DNA of 64,000 bases from MPNP01 sp026710155. GTDB lineage: Bacteria > Pseudomonadota > Alphaproteobacteria > Rhodobacterales > Rhodobacteraceae. Under the pieces are notes generated by a model. That model did not search any database. It was given only the letters and a program-made list of their open reading frames with translations, and was not told the origin of the DNA. The position numbers and the translations under genes were made by a program. Of the stretch, positions 52,114-61,160 are shown piece by piece (position 1 is the first letter of the stretch; every line of letters starts with the position of its first letter). The stretch lies in assembly GCA_965200885.1 (NCBI GenBank), contig OZ241737.1:806001-870000 (forward strand). The letters are read 5' to 3'.

Positions 52114-52900
52114 TGTTTTTGTCATCGCCGGGATCTTATTTCTTCTCGCTGTTTTCGGTCCATTTCTAGCTCCCCATGATCCAACGGCAATCAACATTCC
52201 CAATCGCTTGTCTCCTCCAGGCAGTGCATATCTGTTGGGTACCGACATGTTGGGACGGGATATCCTGTCTCGACTTCTTTATGGGGCGCGATGGTCACTC
52301 GGATTAGCATTTCTGATTTCCCTTATTGGCCTTGTGGTAGGGACGCTGATCGGACTATTGGCAGCCTTGGGAGGCAAATTGACTGATTGGACCGTAATGC
52401 GTGTCACGGACACTTTTCTTGCGTTTCCGGATCTTGTCGCTGCTGTGGTCATTGCAGGTCTTTTGGGATCTGGTACATGGAGCCTGATCTTTGCACTGAG
52501 TGTTACGGGATGGATGCGATATGCCCGTGTGGCAAGAGGTATTGGCTTGTCTCTCCAATCCAGAGGTTATGTAATCCAAGCCAAGCTTGCAGGTCTCAAC
52601 AACAGGTCTATTGCCCGCTGGCACTACTTGCCATGGCTCTTACCTACACTCACTGTTGTGTGGACCAGCATGTTCGCTCGGGCTATCTTGGGTATCTCCG
52701 CACTTGGTTTCCTCGGATTTGGTGTTCAGCCTCCCATGCCTGAATGGGGAACAATGTTGCTCGACGCCCGCATCCATCTGCGTTCGACACCGCTTCAAAT
52801 GATCTGGCCTGGATTGGCAGTGGTCATCAGTGTCATTGTGATCAATCTTGCCGGAGACATTTTGCGTGATGCCGTTGCAACGGAAAGAGATCAAGCGTGA
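52106..52900 (+). CDS. ABC transporter permease (NikC/DppC-like)
   Basis: About 264 residues from MRSVFVIAGILFLLAVFGPF. The family motif LLGTDMLGRDILSRLLYGAR is present, as are SRGYVIQAKLAGLNNRSIAR (EAA loop) and the closing FLGFGVQPPMPEWGTMLLDA. The ATG follows GGAGAAAGC and overlaps the preceding stop by 8 bp. It is the last gene of the operon. Confidence 0.95.
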   Translation: MRSVFVIAGILFLLAVFGPFLAPHDPTAINIPNRLSPPGSAYLLGTDMLGRDILSRLLYGARWSLGLAFLISLIGLVVGTLIGLLAALGGKLTDWTVMRVTDTFLAFPDLVAAVVIAGLLGSGTWSLIFALSVTGWMRYARVARGIGLSLQSRGYVIQAKLAGLNNRSIARWHYLPWLLPTLTVVWTSMFARAILGISALGFLGFGVQPPMPEWGTMLLDARIHLRSTPLQMIWPGLAVVISVIVINLAGDILRDAVATERDQA

Positions 52901-53217
52901 CCATTTACCCTAAAGACAATGGCGCTTTCTCAGGTGAACACCAAGACCTTCAAACATCAGTGGTTCCCGTTGTATCGCTCGACAATCAGAATGGTGGAGA
53001 ATATCTATGAAGGCTTCATTACCGGCATCATACATCAGTTTGGGCCACGGCTTTCGGTTGTGTCTTGACACTTTGATTGTAAATAATCGCTGCTGTGGGT
53101 TTATCCAAACCCAGGCAATTTGGCGCACAATGTTCAATGGCATATGGGGTTTCCTCCATCATTAGGTTGGCTTTTGAGGGTACACCATACATTGGTATGA
53201 GGGTTTTGTGACTGCTC
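52901..53217. other. gap between ABC operon and argF, with a small ORF of doubtful status
   Basis: On the minus strand a frame reads IPMYGVPSKANLMMEETPYA, then IEHCAPNCLGLDKPTAAI, and closes at 53028. The composition looks protein-like, but no family was recognised and no ribosome site was found. A second frame (MYDAGNEAFIDILHHS) lies next to it. Either may be a remnant. Confidence 0.3.
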
Positions 53218-54147
53218 TTAAAGCAATCCAAGGCACCATTTCATGATTGATTTCTGGACATGAAGACGATTTTCCACCTCATCAAGGATCACCGAATTGG
53301 GCCCATCCAGCACTTCGGAAGTCACTTCCTCTTCTCGATGGGCTGGCATGCAATGCATAAAAAGCACGTCAGGCCTGGCATGGGAAAGCAACTTTTGGTT
53401 AACCTGATAGGCATGCAATTTTTGCTTGTCATTCCCACCGGCTTCCTCATGCATTGAAATCCAGGCATCGGTGACGATCATATCGGCAGCGCTGACACAA
53501 TTGAAAGGGTTCCTGTCAATGACAAATGCACCACCTCCTGAAGTTGCAAAAGAGACCGCTTTCTGGTCCGGGTCAAATCCTTCTGGTCCACAAAATACGA
53601 AATTGAAACCGAATTGACCAGCTGCGTGAAGGAATGAATTGCAGACATTGTTACCAGTACCAACCCACACAACGGTTTTACCCTTGATCGGACCAGCCTT
53701 TTCCTCAAAGGTCATGACATCGGCCATGATCTGGCAGGGGTGGCTGTAATCCGTCAAGCCATTGATCACAGGTACCGATGCATGTTCAGCCATTTCCCTG
53801 ATGACCTTGTCGGCAAATGTCCTGATCATGATGAGGTCCACATACCGTGACAGTACCTGGGCGGTGTCCTTGATGGTTTCTCCTCTGGATCTTTGTAGGT
53901 CAGTGCTGGCAAGAACGATGGATTGACCTCCCATTTGACGAACACCCACATCAAAGGAAAGACGGGTTCTGGTCGAATTTTTCTCGAATATCAGAGCAAC
54001 GACATGATCGGCCAAAGGTGTTCCTGCATCCAACAAACCCCTCGTTTTGCCATTGCGCTCAATTTTTACCTTTCTGGCATCATCAATGATCAATCTGAGA
54101 TCCTTGGCTGAAACCTCACTCAATTCCAGAAAATCAGGCATGGCCAT
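53218..54147 (-). CDS. argF: ornithine carbamoyltransferase
   Basis: 309 residues. The carbamoyl-phosphate loop is FEKNSTRTRLSFDVGVRQMG. The HPCQ equivalent is LTDYSHPCQIMADVMTF, the ornithine loop lies near MIVTDAWISMHEE, and the catalytic Cys is in LFMHCMPAHREEEVTSEV. It makes citrulline from ornithine and carbamoyl phosphate in arginine synthesis. Its start overlaps the end of argD by 14 bp, so the two are co-expressed. Confidence 0.97.
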   Translation of the reverse strand: MAMPDFLELSEVSAKDLRLIIDDARKVKIERNGKTRGLLDAGTPLADHVVALIFEKNSTRTRLSFDVGVRQMGGQSIVLASTDLQRSRGETIKDTAQVLSRYVDLIMIRTFADKVIREMAEHASVPVINGLTDYSHPCQIMADVMTFEEKAGPIKGKTVVWVGTGNNVCNSFLHAAGQFGFNFVFCGPEGFDPDQKAVSFATSGGGAFVIDRNPFNCVSAADMIVTDAWISMHEEAGGNDKQKLHAYQVNQKLLSHARPDVLFMHCMPAHREEEVTSEVLDGPNSVILDEVENRLHVQKSIMKWCLGLL

Positions 54148-55321
54148 TTTCCTTGAGATTGGTTGCGGCTTTTTCCAATCTTGTTATCATTTGCCCGAGT
54201 TCTTCCTGGTCAATGATGAGCGGTGGAAGTATTCTGATGACATTATCACCACCCGGAACGGTCAACAAATGCTGGTCATAGCAGGAATTGACAACATCCA
54301 TATTGTTAACCTTGCATTTCAGTCCCAACATGAGGCCCTCGCCACGAACCTCCTCAAAAACATCAGGATAGGTAGCGATAACCGACTCAATTTGCTGTCT
54401 GAGCCAACGGGCAGATTGTCTGACCTTTTTCAAGAAGGCCTCATCGGCTATTATGCTCAAAACCCTGCACCCCACGGCACAGGCCAAAGGGTTGCCGCCG
54501 TATGTCGAGCCATGCGTACCCGCAGTCATGCCTTGGGCGGTCTTTTCGGTCGCAAGGCACGCCCCAAGTGGGAAACCACCTCCAATACCTTTTGCAATGG
54601 CCATGATATCCGGGGTTATACCCGCCCATTCATGGGCAAACAATTTACCGGTCCTGCCCATTCCGCATTGAATTTCGTCCAACGCAAGGACTATCCCTTC
54701 TTCATTACAAAGTGATCTGAGTTCCCTCAAGAAACCGTCAGGCAAGGGTATGATACCCCCTTCCCCCAAAACAGGCTCGACCAATATACCAGCTGTTTTC
54801 TCGGACAAGGCTTCCCTGATCCCGGCAATATTGGCAGGTTCAACCTGAACAAAACCCGGTAACAAGGGTCCAAACCCCTTGGTCAACTTGTCACTTCCTG
54901 CTGCAGAAATCATACCAAGTGTTCGGCCATGAAAGGAATTGTTGAAAGTGATTATTTCATTTCGCTCGGGATGACCTTGCTGGTCCCAGTACTTTCGCAT
55001 CACCTTGACGGTGCATTCAACAGCCTCGGCACCGCTATTGGTAAAGAATACCGTATCTGCAAAGGTGTTCTCAACCAACAGGGATGCAAGTTCCTCCTGC
55101 TTGGGGATACGATAGAGATTTGAGGTATGCCAAACCTTGTTGGCCTGGTCAATCAGGGCTTCAACCAATAATGGATTGCTGTGCCCGAGTGCATTTACGG
55201 CAATGCCGGCTCCGGCATCAAGGTATTTGTTTCCATCAGTTCCATAAAGCCAACAGCCATCTCCCTTTTCAAAACCCATTGGGGTTCGGGCATAAGTTGG
55301 CATCACTGCATCAATCATCAT
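54134..55321 (-). CDS. argD: acetylornithine aminotransferase
   Basis: A 395-residue class III PLP aminotransferase. It opens MMIDAVMPTYARTPMGFEKG, then YLDAGAGIAVNALGHSNP. The PLP-binding region is FTNSGAEAVECTVKVMRKYW and LALDEIQCGMGRTGKLFAHE, and the PLP lysine is in DIMAIAKGIGGGFPLGA. It forms N-acetylornithine and may also serve in lysine synthesis. argD-argF is a common alphaproteobacterial pair. Confidence 0.97.
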   Translation of the reverse strand: MMIDAVMPTYARTPMGFEKGDGCWLYGTDGNKYLDAGAGIAVNALGHSNPLLVEALIDQANKVWHTSNLYRIPKQEELASLLVENTFADTVFFTNSGAEAVECTVKVMRKYWDQQGHPERNEIITFNNSFHGRTLGMISAAGSDKLTKGFGPLLPGFVQVEPANIAGIREALSEKTAGILVEPVLGEGGIIPLPDGFLRELRSLCNEEGIVLALDEIQCGMGRTGKLFAHEWAGITPDIMAIAKGIGGGFPLGACLATEKTAQGMTAGTHGSTYGGNPLACAVGCRVLSIIADEAFLKKVRQSARWLRQQIESVIATYPDVFEEVRGEGLMLGLKCKVNNMDVVNSCYDQHLLTVPGGDNVIRILPPLIIDQEELGQMITRLEKAATNLKENGHA

Positions 55322-55577
55322 TCAGTTCCGTATCAAGTTGCTGGACCCTTTGATATATGAGCCCGCAGGACAATTTAAACCAACCATGATTACAAACCGG
55401 GCAGGTAATTTGCCAGTTGCAGTAAATATAATTGGATTTGGGGCTTACCAGTAGCGTGGATGGTCAACAACCTGATCAAACTTGAAAAATTTGTATCCAA
55501 CCATACTTCTCTTTCTTGGCAGCAAATGCTTAAACCATCAATGTAAAGTTTCAGGACTAATCCGGGGGAGTAAATTC

Positions 55578-56066
55578 ATGGGGGCTTGGACTACTCAACA
55601 GGTCAATAAAGCCGTAAATATGTGGAAGGAAGGTAAGACCGCCACCGAAATATCCAATAAAATTTCCAAGTCCCGCAATGCGGTAATCGGCAAATTAAAC
55701 CGCCTGGGCGTGAAAAAGCCCAATTCAGATGCGGCCAATGAGGCAAGCTCCAACAAGGATGAAAATAAAGCCACCGATGACAAGGTGGACGAACGGTTGA
55801 ATGGTCGATCAACTAGGGATTTGAGGGGAGCCCAGTTGGAAGATCAAAGGCTTTCCCTGCTTTATCTGAATGAAAAAACCTGCCGGTGGCCCATCGGGGA
55901 TCCCTCGACCAAGAATTTCTGGTTTTGTGGCAAACCCACCCTATTGAACAAGAGATATTGTGCCCAGCACAGTGAGCTGGCTTTTCAACCCAATCCCGTC
56001 AAGAAAGAGAAATCGGAACTCCAGGCCAGAGTAATCAGCCGGCCTTATACCCTGGCGCCAAAGTAA
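55578..56066 (+). CDS. gcrA: GcrA cell cycle regulator family protein
   Basis: About 162 residues from MGAWTTQQVNKAVNMWKEGK, with the helix-turn-helix block ATEISNKISKSRNAVIGKLN. The C-terminal part includes the zinc-like CRWPIGDPSTKNFWFCGKP and RYCAQHSELAF. In Caulobacter GcrA binds sigma-70 RNA polymerase at GANTC-methylated promoters. GGGGGAG precedes the ATG. An upstream extension to 55482 lacks a ribosome site. It strongly supports an alphaproteobacterial host. Confidence 0.95.
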   Translation: MGAWTTQQVNKAVNMWKEGKTATEISNKISKSRNAVIGKLNRLGVKKPNSDAANEASSNKDENKATDDKVDERLNGRSTRDLRGAQLEDQRLSLLYLNEKTCRWPIGDPSTKNFWFCGKPTLLNKRYCAQHSELAFQPNPVKKEKSELQARVISRPYTLAPK

Positions 56067-56107
56067 GCACAACTTCAACAATCCAATATTTTGCAAGTTC
56101 CAGCGGT

Positions 56108-57784
56108 TCAGTTTGCTTTAGGGTCCAGCAATCTTCGGGCAATAACATTGGCCTGGATTTCAGCAGCCCCCTCGAAGATGTTCAGGATTCTTGCATCACA
56201 CAGAATTCTACTGATGTCAAATTCCATTGCGAAGCCATTGCCACCATGGATTTGAACACCATTATCGGCCGCTGCCCAAGCCACTCTAGAGCCAAGAAGC
56301 TTGGCCATGCCCGCTTCAAGGTCGCATCTGCGACCCCGATCTTTCTGACGGGCTGAATAATAGGTAAGCTGACGGGCCATCATTATTTCAACGGCCATAA
56401 TGGCCAGTTTTGAACTTACCCTTGGAAAGTCGATAATCGGCTTGCCGAACTGGCTTCGTTCCAGCGCATACCCCAGGGAAGCATCAAGGGCAGATTGGGC
56501 AACTCCTATGGCTCTGGCTGCAGTCTGGATTCGTGCCGATTCAAAGGTTTCCATGAGTTGCTTGAATCCCAAACCTTCTTGACCACCCAGAAGATTGGAA
56601 ACTGGTACAGGAAAATCGGAGAAGGACAGTTCATATTCCTTCATTCCCCGATATCCGATGACATCAATTTCCATTCCGGTGAGACCTTGATCCGGAAAGG
56701 GGTCATCATCGGTACCGGCGGTTTTTTCAGCAAGCATCATGGACAGTCCCCGATAATTCCTTGATTCAGGATCGGTCCTGACCAACAAGGTCATCAAGTT
56801 GGCTCTGCCGGCATGGGTGATCCAGGTCTTGTTACCTGTTATCTGATAATTGTCACCATCTATTTTCCCCTTGGTGACAAGTGATCCAAGGTCCGAACCG
56901 GAACCGGGTTCAGTAAAAACTGCCGTGGGTCTGACTTCACCACTCGCAATAAGGGGCAGCCATTTGTCCTTTTGTTCATCTGTCCCGCCCTTGCTAATAA
57001 GTTCTGAGGCAATTTCACTTCTGGTGGCAAGGGATCCAACCCCCAAAAACCCCCTTGACAACTCCTCCGAAACAACACACATCGCGATTTTTGGAAGTTC
57101 GGAACCACCATAATCTCCCGGGATTGTAAGTCCAAAAACGCCCAACTCGGCCAATTCATCTACCAAACCCATCGGAATGAGCGAATTGTCCAGATGCCAT
57201 TGCTGGGCATGAGGGGCAACTTTCTCCATGACAAAGCGTGAGAACTGATCCCTGATAAATTCAATATCTTCATCCTGACCGGTGTTGCCATAACTGGCAA
57301 CACCCAACTGATTCTGCATCAATTCCACAAGACGTTTTCTGGCTGCTGGTGAATTGCCAAGGGATGATAATTGCCGCCATCCCTCACTTGTTATCCAGCC
57401 AAAATCCTGGACGATTTGTGAAATCCTTGCAATTTCTCCCTGATTCATGGGAATTCCACCTTCCAACTGACTTAGATATTCCCCAAACCCGATTTGGAGC
57501 AGAAGGGCATTCAGCTCATCAAACTCGCCGCTGGCTTCCAGTGACTGCCCCCAGCAATACAATTGCTTGAGAGCCTCGACATATGTCGCCACCCAGGAAA
57601 ATGAATGAATTTCATATTGACCTTCTTCAAGTCTGGCATGAGAAACCTTGCCATCAACAATGACACCTTGTTGTAGTTCCATGGTTAAATTGGCCAACAT
57701 GGAATCAAGGTCATTGATGCTACTCAAGGCAGAATTAAGTAGATTGGGAAGCAAAATGGTGTCTTTTGATCTGAGATTGGTCAT
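56108..57784 (-). CDS. acyl-CoA dehydrogenase family protein
   Basis: About 558 residues from MTNLRSKDTILLPNLLNSAL. The N-terminal 150 residues are an extra helical region beyond the usual domain. The FAD-dependent core has AVFTEPGSGSDLGSLVTKGK, ITGNKTWITHAGRANLMTLL and QIHGGNGFAMEFDISRILCD with the flavin-binding IHGG. The catalytic Glu is probably the one near IFEGAAEIQANVIARRLL. It oxidises an acyl-CoA and would feed ETF and the ETF-QO at 18 kb. It is divergent from the TauE gene. Confidence 0.92.
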   Translation of the reverse strand: MTNLRSKDTILLPNLLNSALSSINDLDSMLANLTMELQQGVIVDGKVSHARLEEGQYEIHSFSWVATYVEALKQLYCWGQSLEASGEFDELNALLLQIGFGEYLSQLEGGIPMNQGEIARISQIVQDFGWITSEGWRQLSSLGNSPAARKRLVELMQNQLGVASYGNTGQDEDIEFIRDQFSRFVMEKVAPHAQQWHLDNSLIPMGLVDELAELGVFGLTIPGDYGGSELPKIAMCVVSEELSRGFLGVGSLATRSEIASELISKGGTDEQKDKWLPLIASGEVRPTAVFTEPGSGSDLGSLVTKGKIDGDNYQITGNKTWITHAGRANLMTLLVRTDPESRNYRGLSMMLAEKTAGTDDDPFPDQGLTGMEIDVIGYRGMKEYELSFSDFPVPVSNLLGGQEGLGFKQLMETFESARIQTAARAIGVAQSALDASLGYALERSQFGKPIIDFPRVSSKLAIMAVEIMMARQLTYYSARQKDRGRRCDLEAGMAKLLGSRVAWAAADNGVQIHGGNGFAMEFDISRILCDARILNIFEGAAEIQANVIARRLLDPKAN

Positions 57785-57859
57785 TGTTGAAAATTTGTAA
57801 GAGTTGTCGTAATTGGTTTTTCTCAAAGGCTGATCTAAACAACCCATGATAGGTAGCAA

Positions 57860-58627
57860 ATGGAATTTGATTTATCAGAAATCAACATTTTACAAATATC
57901 AGTTTTGGTATCTGTCCCTTTTTTTGGTGGATTTATCAAAGGGGTAACCGGGTTTGGATTCCCCATGATCATGATCAGCGGCCTAGGGGTGGTTTTCGAT
58001 CCCGAATTAGCTGTATCCTTTCTGTTGTTTGCCCTTTTGGCGGTCAATGCCCTGCAAATGTTCCAGTTCAAGATGGACCTTATCCTTAAGGCGTTTGCAA
58101 AATATTTCCGTATAACTGTTACCTTGTGTATTTGCCTCTTGGTATCTTCTCCATTGGTTTTGGCCTTGAGCAAATCGTTACTTTTTTTGATTCTGGGCCT
58201 TCCCATAACGGTTATTGCCTTGTTGCAACTTTGGGGCTGGAAACTGAGACTCCGAGAGAACTATCAGAAGCCGGGAGAGTACATTGCAGGTACCATCGCG
58301 GGATTTGTGGGTGGTTTTGCCGGTGTATGGGCTCCGCTGGTTGTGACCTACCTTCTGTCCTTGGACATTGGCAAAAGGGAAAACATACTTGCACAGGGTG
58401 TTATTTACAGCGCCGGTTCGGTTATGCTGATCATTGCCCATTTCAATACGGAAGTCTTGAATTATCAAACGATCCCCATGTCCCTGTTATTGATCGTTCC
58501 CTCCATTTTGGGGTTGCTATTTGGAATCAAGGTTCAGAACAGGCTTGATTCAGACAGGTTTAGACAATCCGTGCAGGTCATATTGGTAATCGCTGGACTC
58601 AATCTGATTGTGCGCGGATTGTGGTGA
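57860..58627 (+). CDS. TauE/SafE family membrane permease
   Basis: 255 residues, about eight hydrophobic helices. The TauE signature is VPFFGGFIKGVTGFGFPMIM near the N-terminus, and the repeat motif is GTIAGFVGGFAGVWAPLVVT. Family members export sulfite or organosulfonates, but the substrate here is unknown. It is divergent from the acyl-CoA dehydrogenase gene. Confidence 0.92.
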   Translation: MEFDLSEINILQISVLVSVPFFGGFIKGVTGFGFPMIMISGLGVVFDPELAVSFLLFALLAVNALQMFQFKMDLILKAFAKYFRITVTLCICLLVSSPLVLALSKSLLFLILGLPITVIALLQLWGWKLRLRENYQKPGEYIAGTIAGFVGGFAGVWAPLVVTYLLSLDIGKRENILAQGVIYSAGSVMLIIAHFNTEVLNYQTIPMSLLLIVPSILGLLFGIKVQNRLDSDRFRQSVQVILVIAGLNLIVRGLW

Positions 58628-58636
58628 AATTCGAGG

Positions 58637-60235
58637 TCAGAGAACAATTTCCAAAACGTCACTGTCCACGAATTCCTCAAATTGCTTGAAGTTTGCCTGA
58701 AATTTTTCTTTCAGCGTCTTGGCCATCTTGTCATATTCATCGGGATTTTCCCAGGTATTCCGGGGGTTAAGCAATTGATCGGGGATATTGTCGATCTTTA
58801 GAGGAACCTCAAACCCGAAAACAGGGTCCATCCGAACCGAATCATGATCAATTTCACCATTTAGAACTGCCGTCAGTATAGTTCGGGTATGCTTGATGGA
58901 TATCCTCTTGCCAATCCCATACCTGCCACCGGTCCATCCAGTATTTACCAACCAGCACCTGACCTTGTGCCTTTTTACCTTTTCTCGAAATAGATTGCCG
59001 TAAACGATTGGCGGTAAAGGCAGGAATGGTTTGCCAAAACAGGCTGAAAAAGTTGCCGCAGGATCATCTATTCCCGCTTCGGTTCCTGCAACCTTAGATG
59101 TGAAGCCCGATAGAAAATGGTACATGGCCTGGGCAGGAGTAAGGAGTGAAATGGGAGGAAGAATCCCGTAAACGTCACAGGTCAGGAAGAAAATATTCCT
59201 TGGATGTTTGGCAAGACGGGTTTCCGATGCATAGGGGATTTTGTTGAGGGAATACGAACATCGCCCGTTTTGAGTAATACTGGTGTCATCGTAATTAGGC
59301 ATTCTGGAGTCTGGATCAAAGGTCATGTTTTCGATAATTGTTCCGTATGATCTTGAGACCTCGTACAGATCTGGTTCGTCAACGGCATTCAAACCATTTG
59401 TTTTGGCATAACAGCCATCTTCTATGTTGAAGATGCCTCTATCAGACCATCCGTGTTCATCATCGCCGATCAGTACCCTGTCGGGGTCAGCAGAAAGGGA
59501 TGTTTTGCCGGTTCCGGAAAGACCGAAGAACAGAGCTGTATCGTCTGGATCATGCTTGGTATGGTTGGCAGAACAATGCATGGTCAAGATACCCCTGGGA
59601 GGAAGGGCATAGTTCAGATATCCAAATACGCTTTTCTTGTTTTCTCCCACATATTGCGTACCACCGATCAAAATCAGGTTTTCCTTGTAGTTGGTTGCAA
59701 TGATCGCTTCTGATCCACAACCATGCCGTTCTGGATCGGCTCTGAAATCTGGGGCGTTGATGACAATCACATCCGGTTCAAAACCTTCCAATTCTTCCTC
59801 ATTTGGCAGCCCAAACAAGGTTCCAACAAAAATCGCATGCCATGCTAGGCAATTGACAAACCGGATCCGAAGACGATTTTCGTTTTCGGCGCAAGCATTG
59901 ACATCCTTGACGTAGACCCGCCGTTCTGACAGAAACTTCAGGAAATCTCCCTTGAGGTTCTCAAAGTTTTCTTCGCTTATAGGAGCATTGTTCTCCCACC
60001 AGATGGTATTCTTGAGTTCTTCCGAATAAACAGTGAATTTGTCCTTTGGTGATCGCCCGGTAAATTTACCGGTCGTAACCATCAGGGGACCTCCAAAGCC
60101 CAGCTTGGCTTCTCCTTGCAACAAGGCAGTCTCATAAAGATTGGTTTGGGAATAATTGATATATCCCTCCTTTACGGGAAAGGGTTTCAGATGGTGATTG
60201 CCTGTAGGGATTATTGCGGATATTTTATTGATCAT
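58637..60235 (-). CDS. pckA: phosphoenolpyruvate carboxykinase (ATP)
   Basis: About 532 residues from MINKISAIIPTGNHHLKPFP. It has TTGKFTGRSPKDKFTVYSEE, the PEPCK-specific loop MHCSANHTKHDPDDTALFFG, the P-loop LSGTGKTSLSADPDRVLIGD (kinase-1) and GWSDRGIFNIEDGCYAK (kinase-2). The adenine-binding region NTGWTGGRYGIGKRISI follows. It converts oxaloacetate to phosphoenolpyruvate in gluconeogenesis. The longer frame to 60313 has no ribosome site. Confidence 0.97.
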   Translation of the reverse strand: MINKISAIIPTGNHHLKPFPVKEGYINYSQTNLYETALLQGEAKLGFGGPLMVTTGKFTGRSPKDKFTVYSEELKNTIWWENNAPISEENFENLKGDFLKFLSERRVYVKDVNACAENENRLRIRFVNCLAWHAIFVGTLFGLPNEEELEGFEPDVIVINAPDFRADPERHGCGSEAIIATNYKENLILIGGTQYVGENKKSVFGYLNYALPPRGILTMHCSANHTKHDPDDTALFFGLSGTGKTSLSADPDRVLIGDDEHGWSDRGIFNIEDGCYAKTNGLNAVDEPDLYEVSRSYGTIIENMTFDPDSRMPNYDDTSITQNGRCSYSLNKIPYASETRLAKHPRNIFFLTCDVYGILPPISLLTPAQAMYHFLSGFTSKVAGTEAGIDDPAATFSACFGKPFLPLPPIVYGNLFREKVKRHKVRCWLVNTGWTGGRYGIGKRISIKHTRTILTAVLNGEIDHDSVRMDPVFGFEVPLKIDNIPDQLLNPRNTWENPDEYDKMAKTLKEKFQANFKQFEEFVDSDVLEIVL

Positions 60236-60356
60236 AATATCATTTGAAGAGTAATTGGGAATTTGGGGGGAGGGCGGAGAAATACAGTCTAAATTAGGAC
60301 AGAGATTACTCAAAAAAGGTTAAGTTTTTGTTCATTTAGTATAAGAAAAACCCAAA

Positions 60357-60640
60357 TTAAGTGTTAAAGGAAAATATTTTTAACCGCCCCACTTTGGGCA
60401 ACCACTTTTGAAATTTTTCCCGTATTATGCCTTCCTGCTTTCGGATACTATCCCTTAAAACAGGCTCGTTTTTTTCAATATCTTTTATACATTCATACAG
60501 GACAAGTTCTGTCCAATGGACACGAAACAGCCCCTCCTGAAATAAAAACAAAATGATGTTTCTCCCATCATTACGAGTGCAGGACATCTGCGTCAAATAC
60601 AACCGTAATAGGTTCAGGACTACAGGGGCGTGATAATCCT
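60357..60640 (-). pseudogene. PIN-domain toxin, frameshifted
   Basis: In one frame EPITVVFDADVLHS shows the first acidic residue of a PIN_3-type nuclease. It meets stops at once. The rest resumes in another frame as RNIILFLFQEGLFRVHWTEL, then VLYECIKDIEKNEPVLRDSI and EKFQKWLPKV. The second acidic positions follow the usual order, but the protein ends early, about 60 residues short of normal. It is a dead VapC-like toxin gene, paired with the antitoxin remnant upstream. Confidence 0.7.
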
Positions 60641-60673
60641 TGACCAATTCACACCGTATTGATTAATCAGTAC

Positions 60674-60993
60674 TTATTGTCTTGTCACACTCTTGGCTCG
60701 AAGCAACCAATTTAGCCAATCCTTGTCTCGACGTACCTTGTAATCCAGCAATTCCTTATACTTGATCAATTTCAGTGGTCCAATCCGGACATGTGGAATA
60801 TCTTTCTCTTCCAGCAGAGTTCCAAAGATAGGATTCGGGAACATTGAGGATCAGAGCCGCTTCGAGATGTGATATATTTTTGCCCGGCAAAAGATGTCTT
60901 AACCCGTTCTGGATGGATTCAGCAATATTACCCACAATCTCTTCCCTTGCATGCAGGTAGTGTTTCGATTCGAACCTTATTTATATCACTCAT
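60674..60993 (-). pseudogene. excisionase-type antitoxin, frameshifted
   Basis: From ATG 60993 (MSDINKVRIETLPACKGRDC) the frame stops within 21 codons. Downstream frames read EEIVGNIAESIQNGLRHLLP then HLEAALILNVPESYL, and finally LLEEKDIPHVRIGPLKLIKY then KELLDYKVRRDKDWL. The order matches excisionase-family (HTH_17) antitoxins that accompany PIN_3 toxins. At least two frameshifts break it. GGAGTTT precedes the original start. Confidence 0.7.
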
Positions 60994-61160
60994 GACAAAC
61001 TCCATATATCCCGCTATTGAATATCCTTGCTCCACAGTATTTTCAACATGAATTCTCAATTGGTTCAGACAACCCAATTGAAATCAATCATTATTAGAAG
61101 TATGTTAGGGAAGCCCAAAGCAAATAACATTGACTGCAAAATAGGTATTCGGAGATACCA

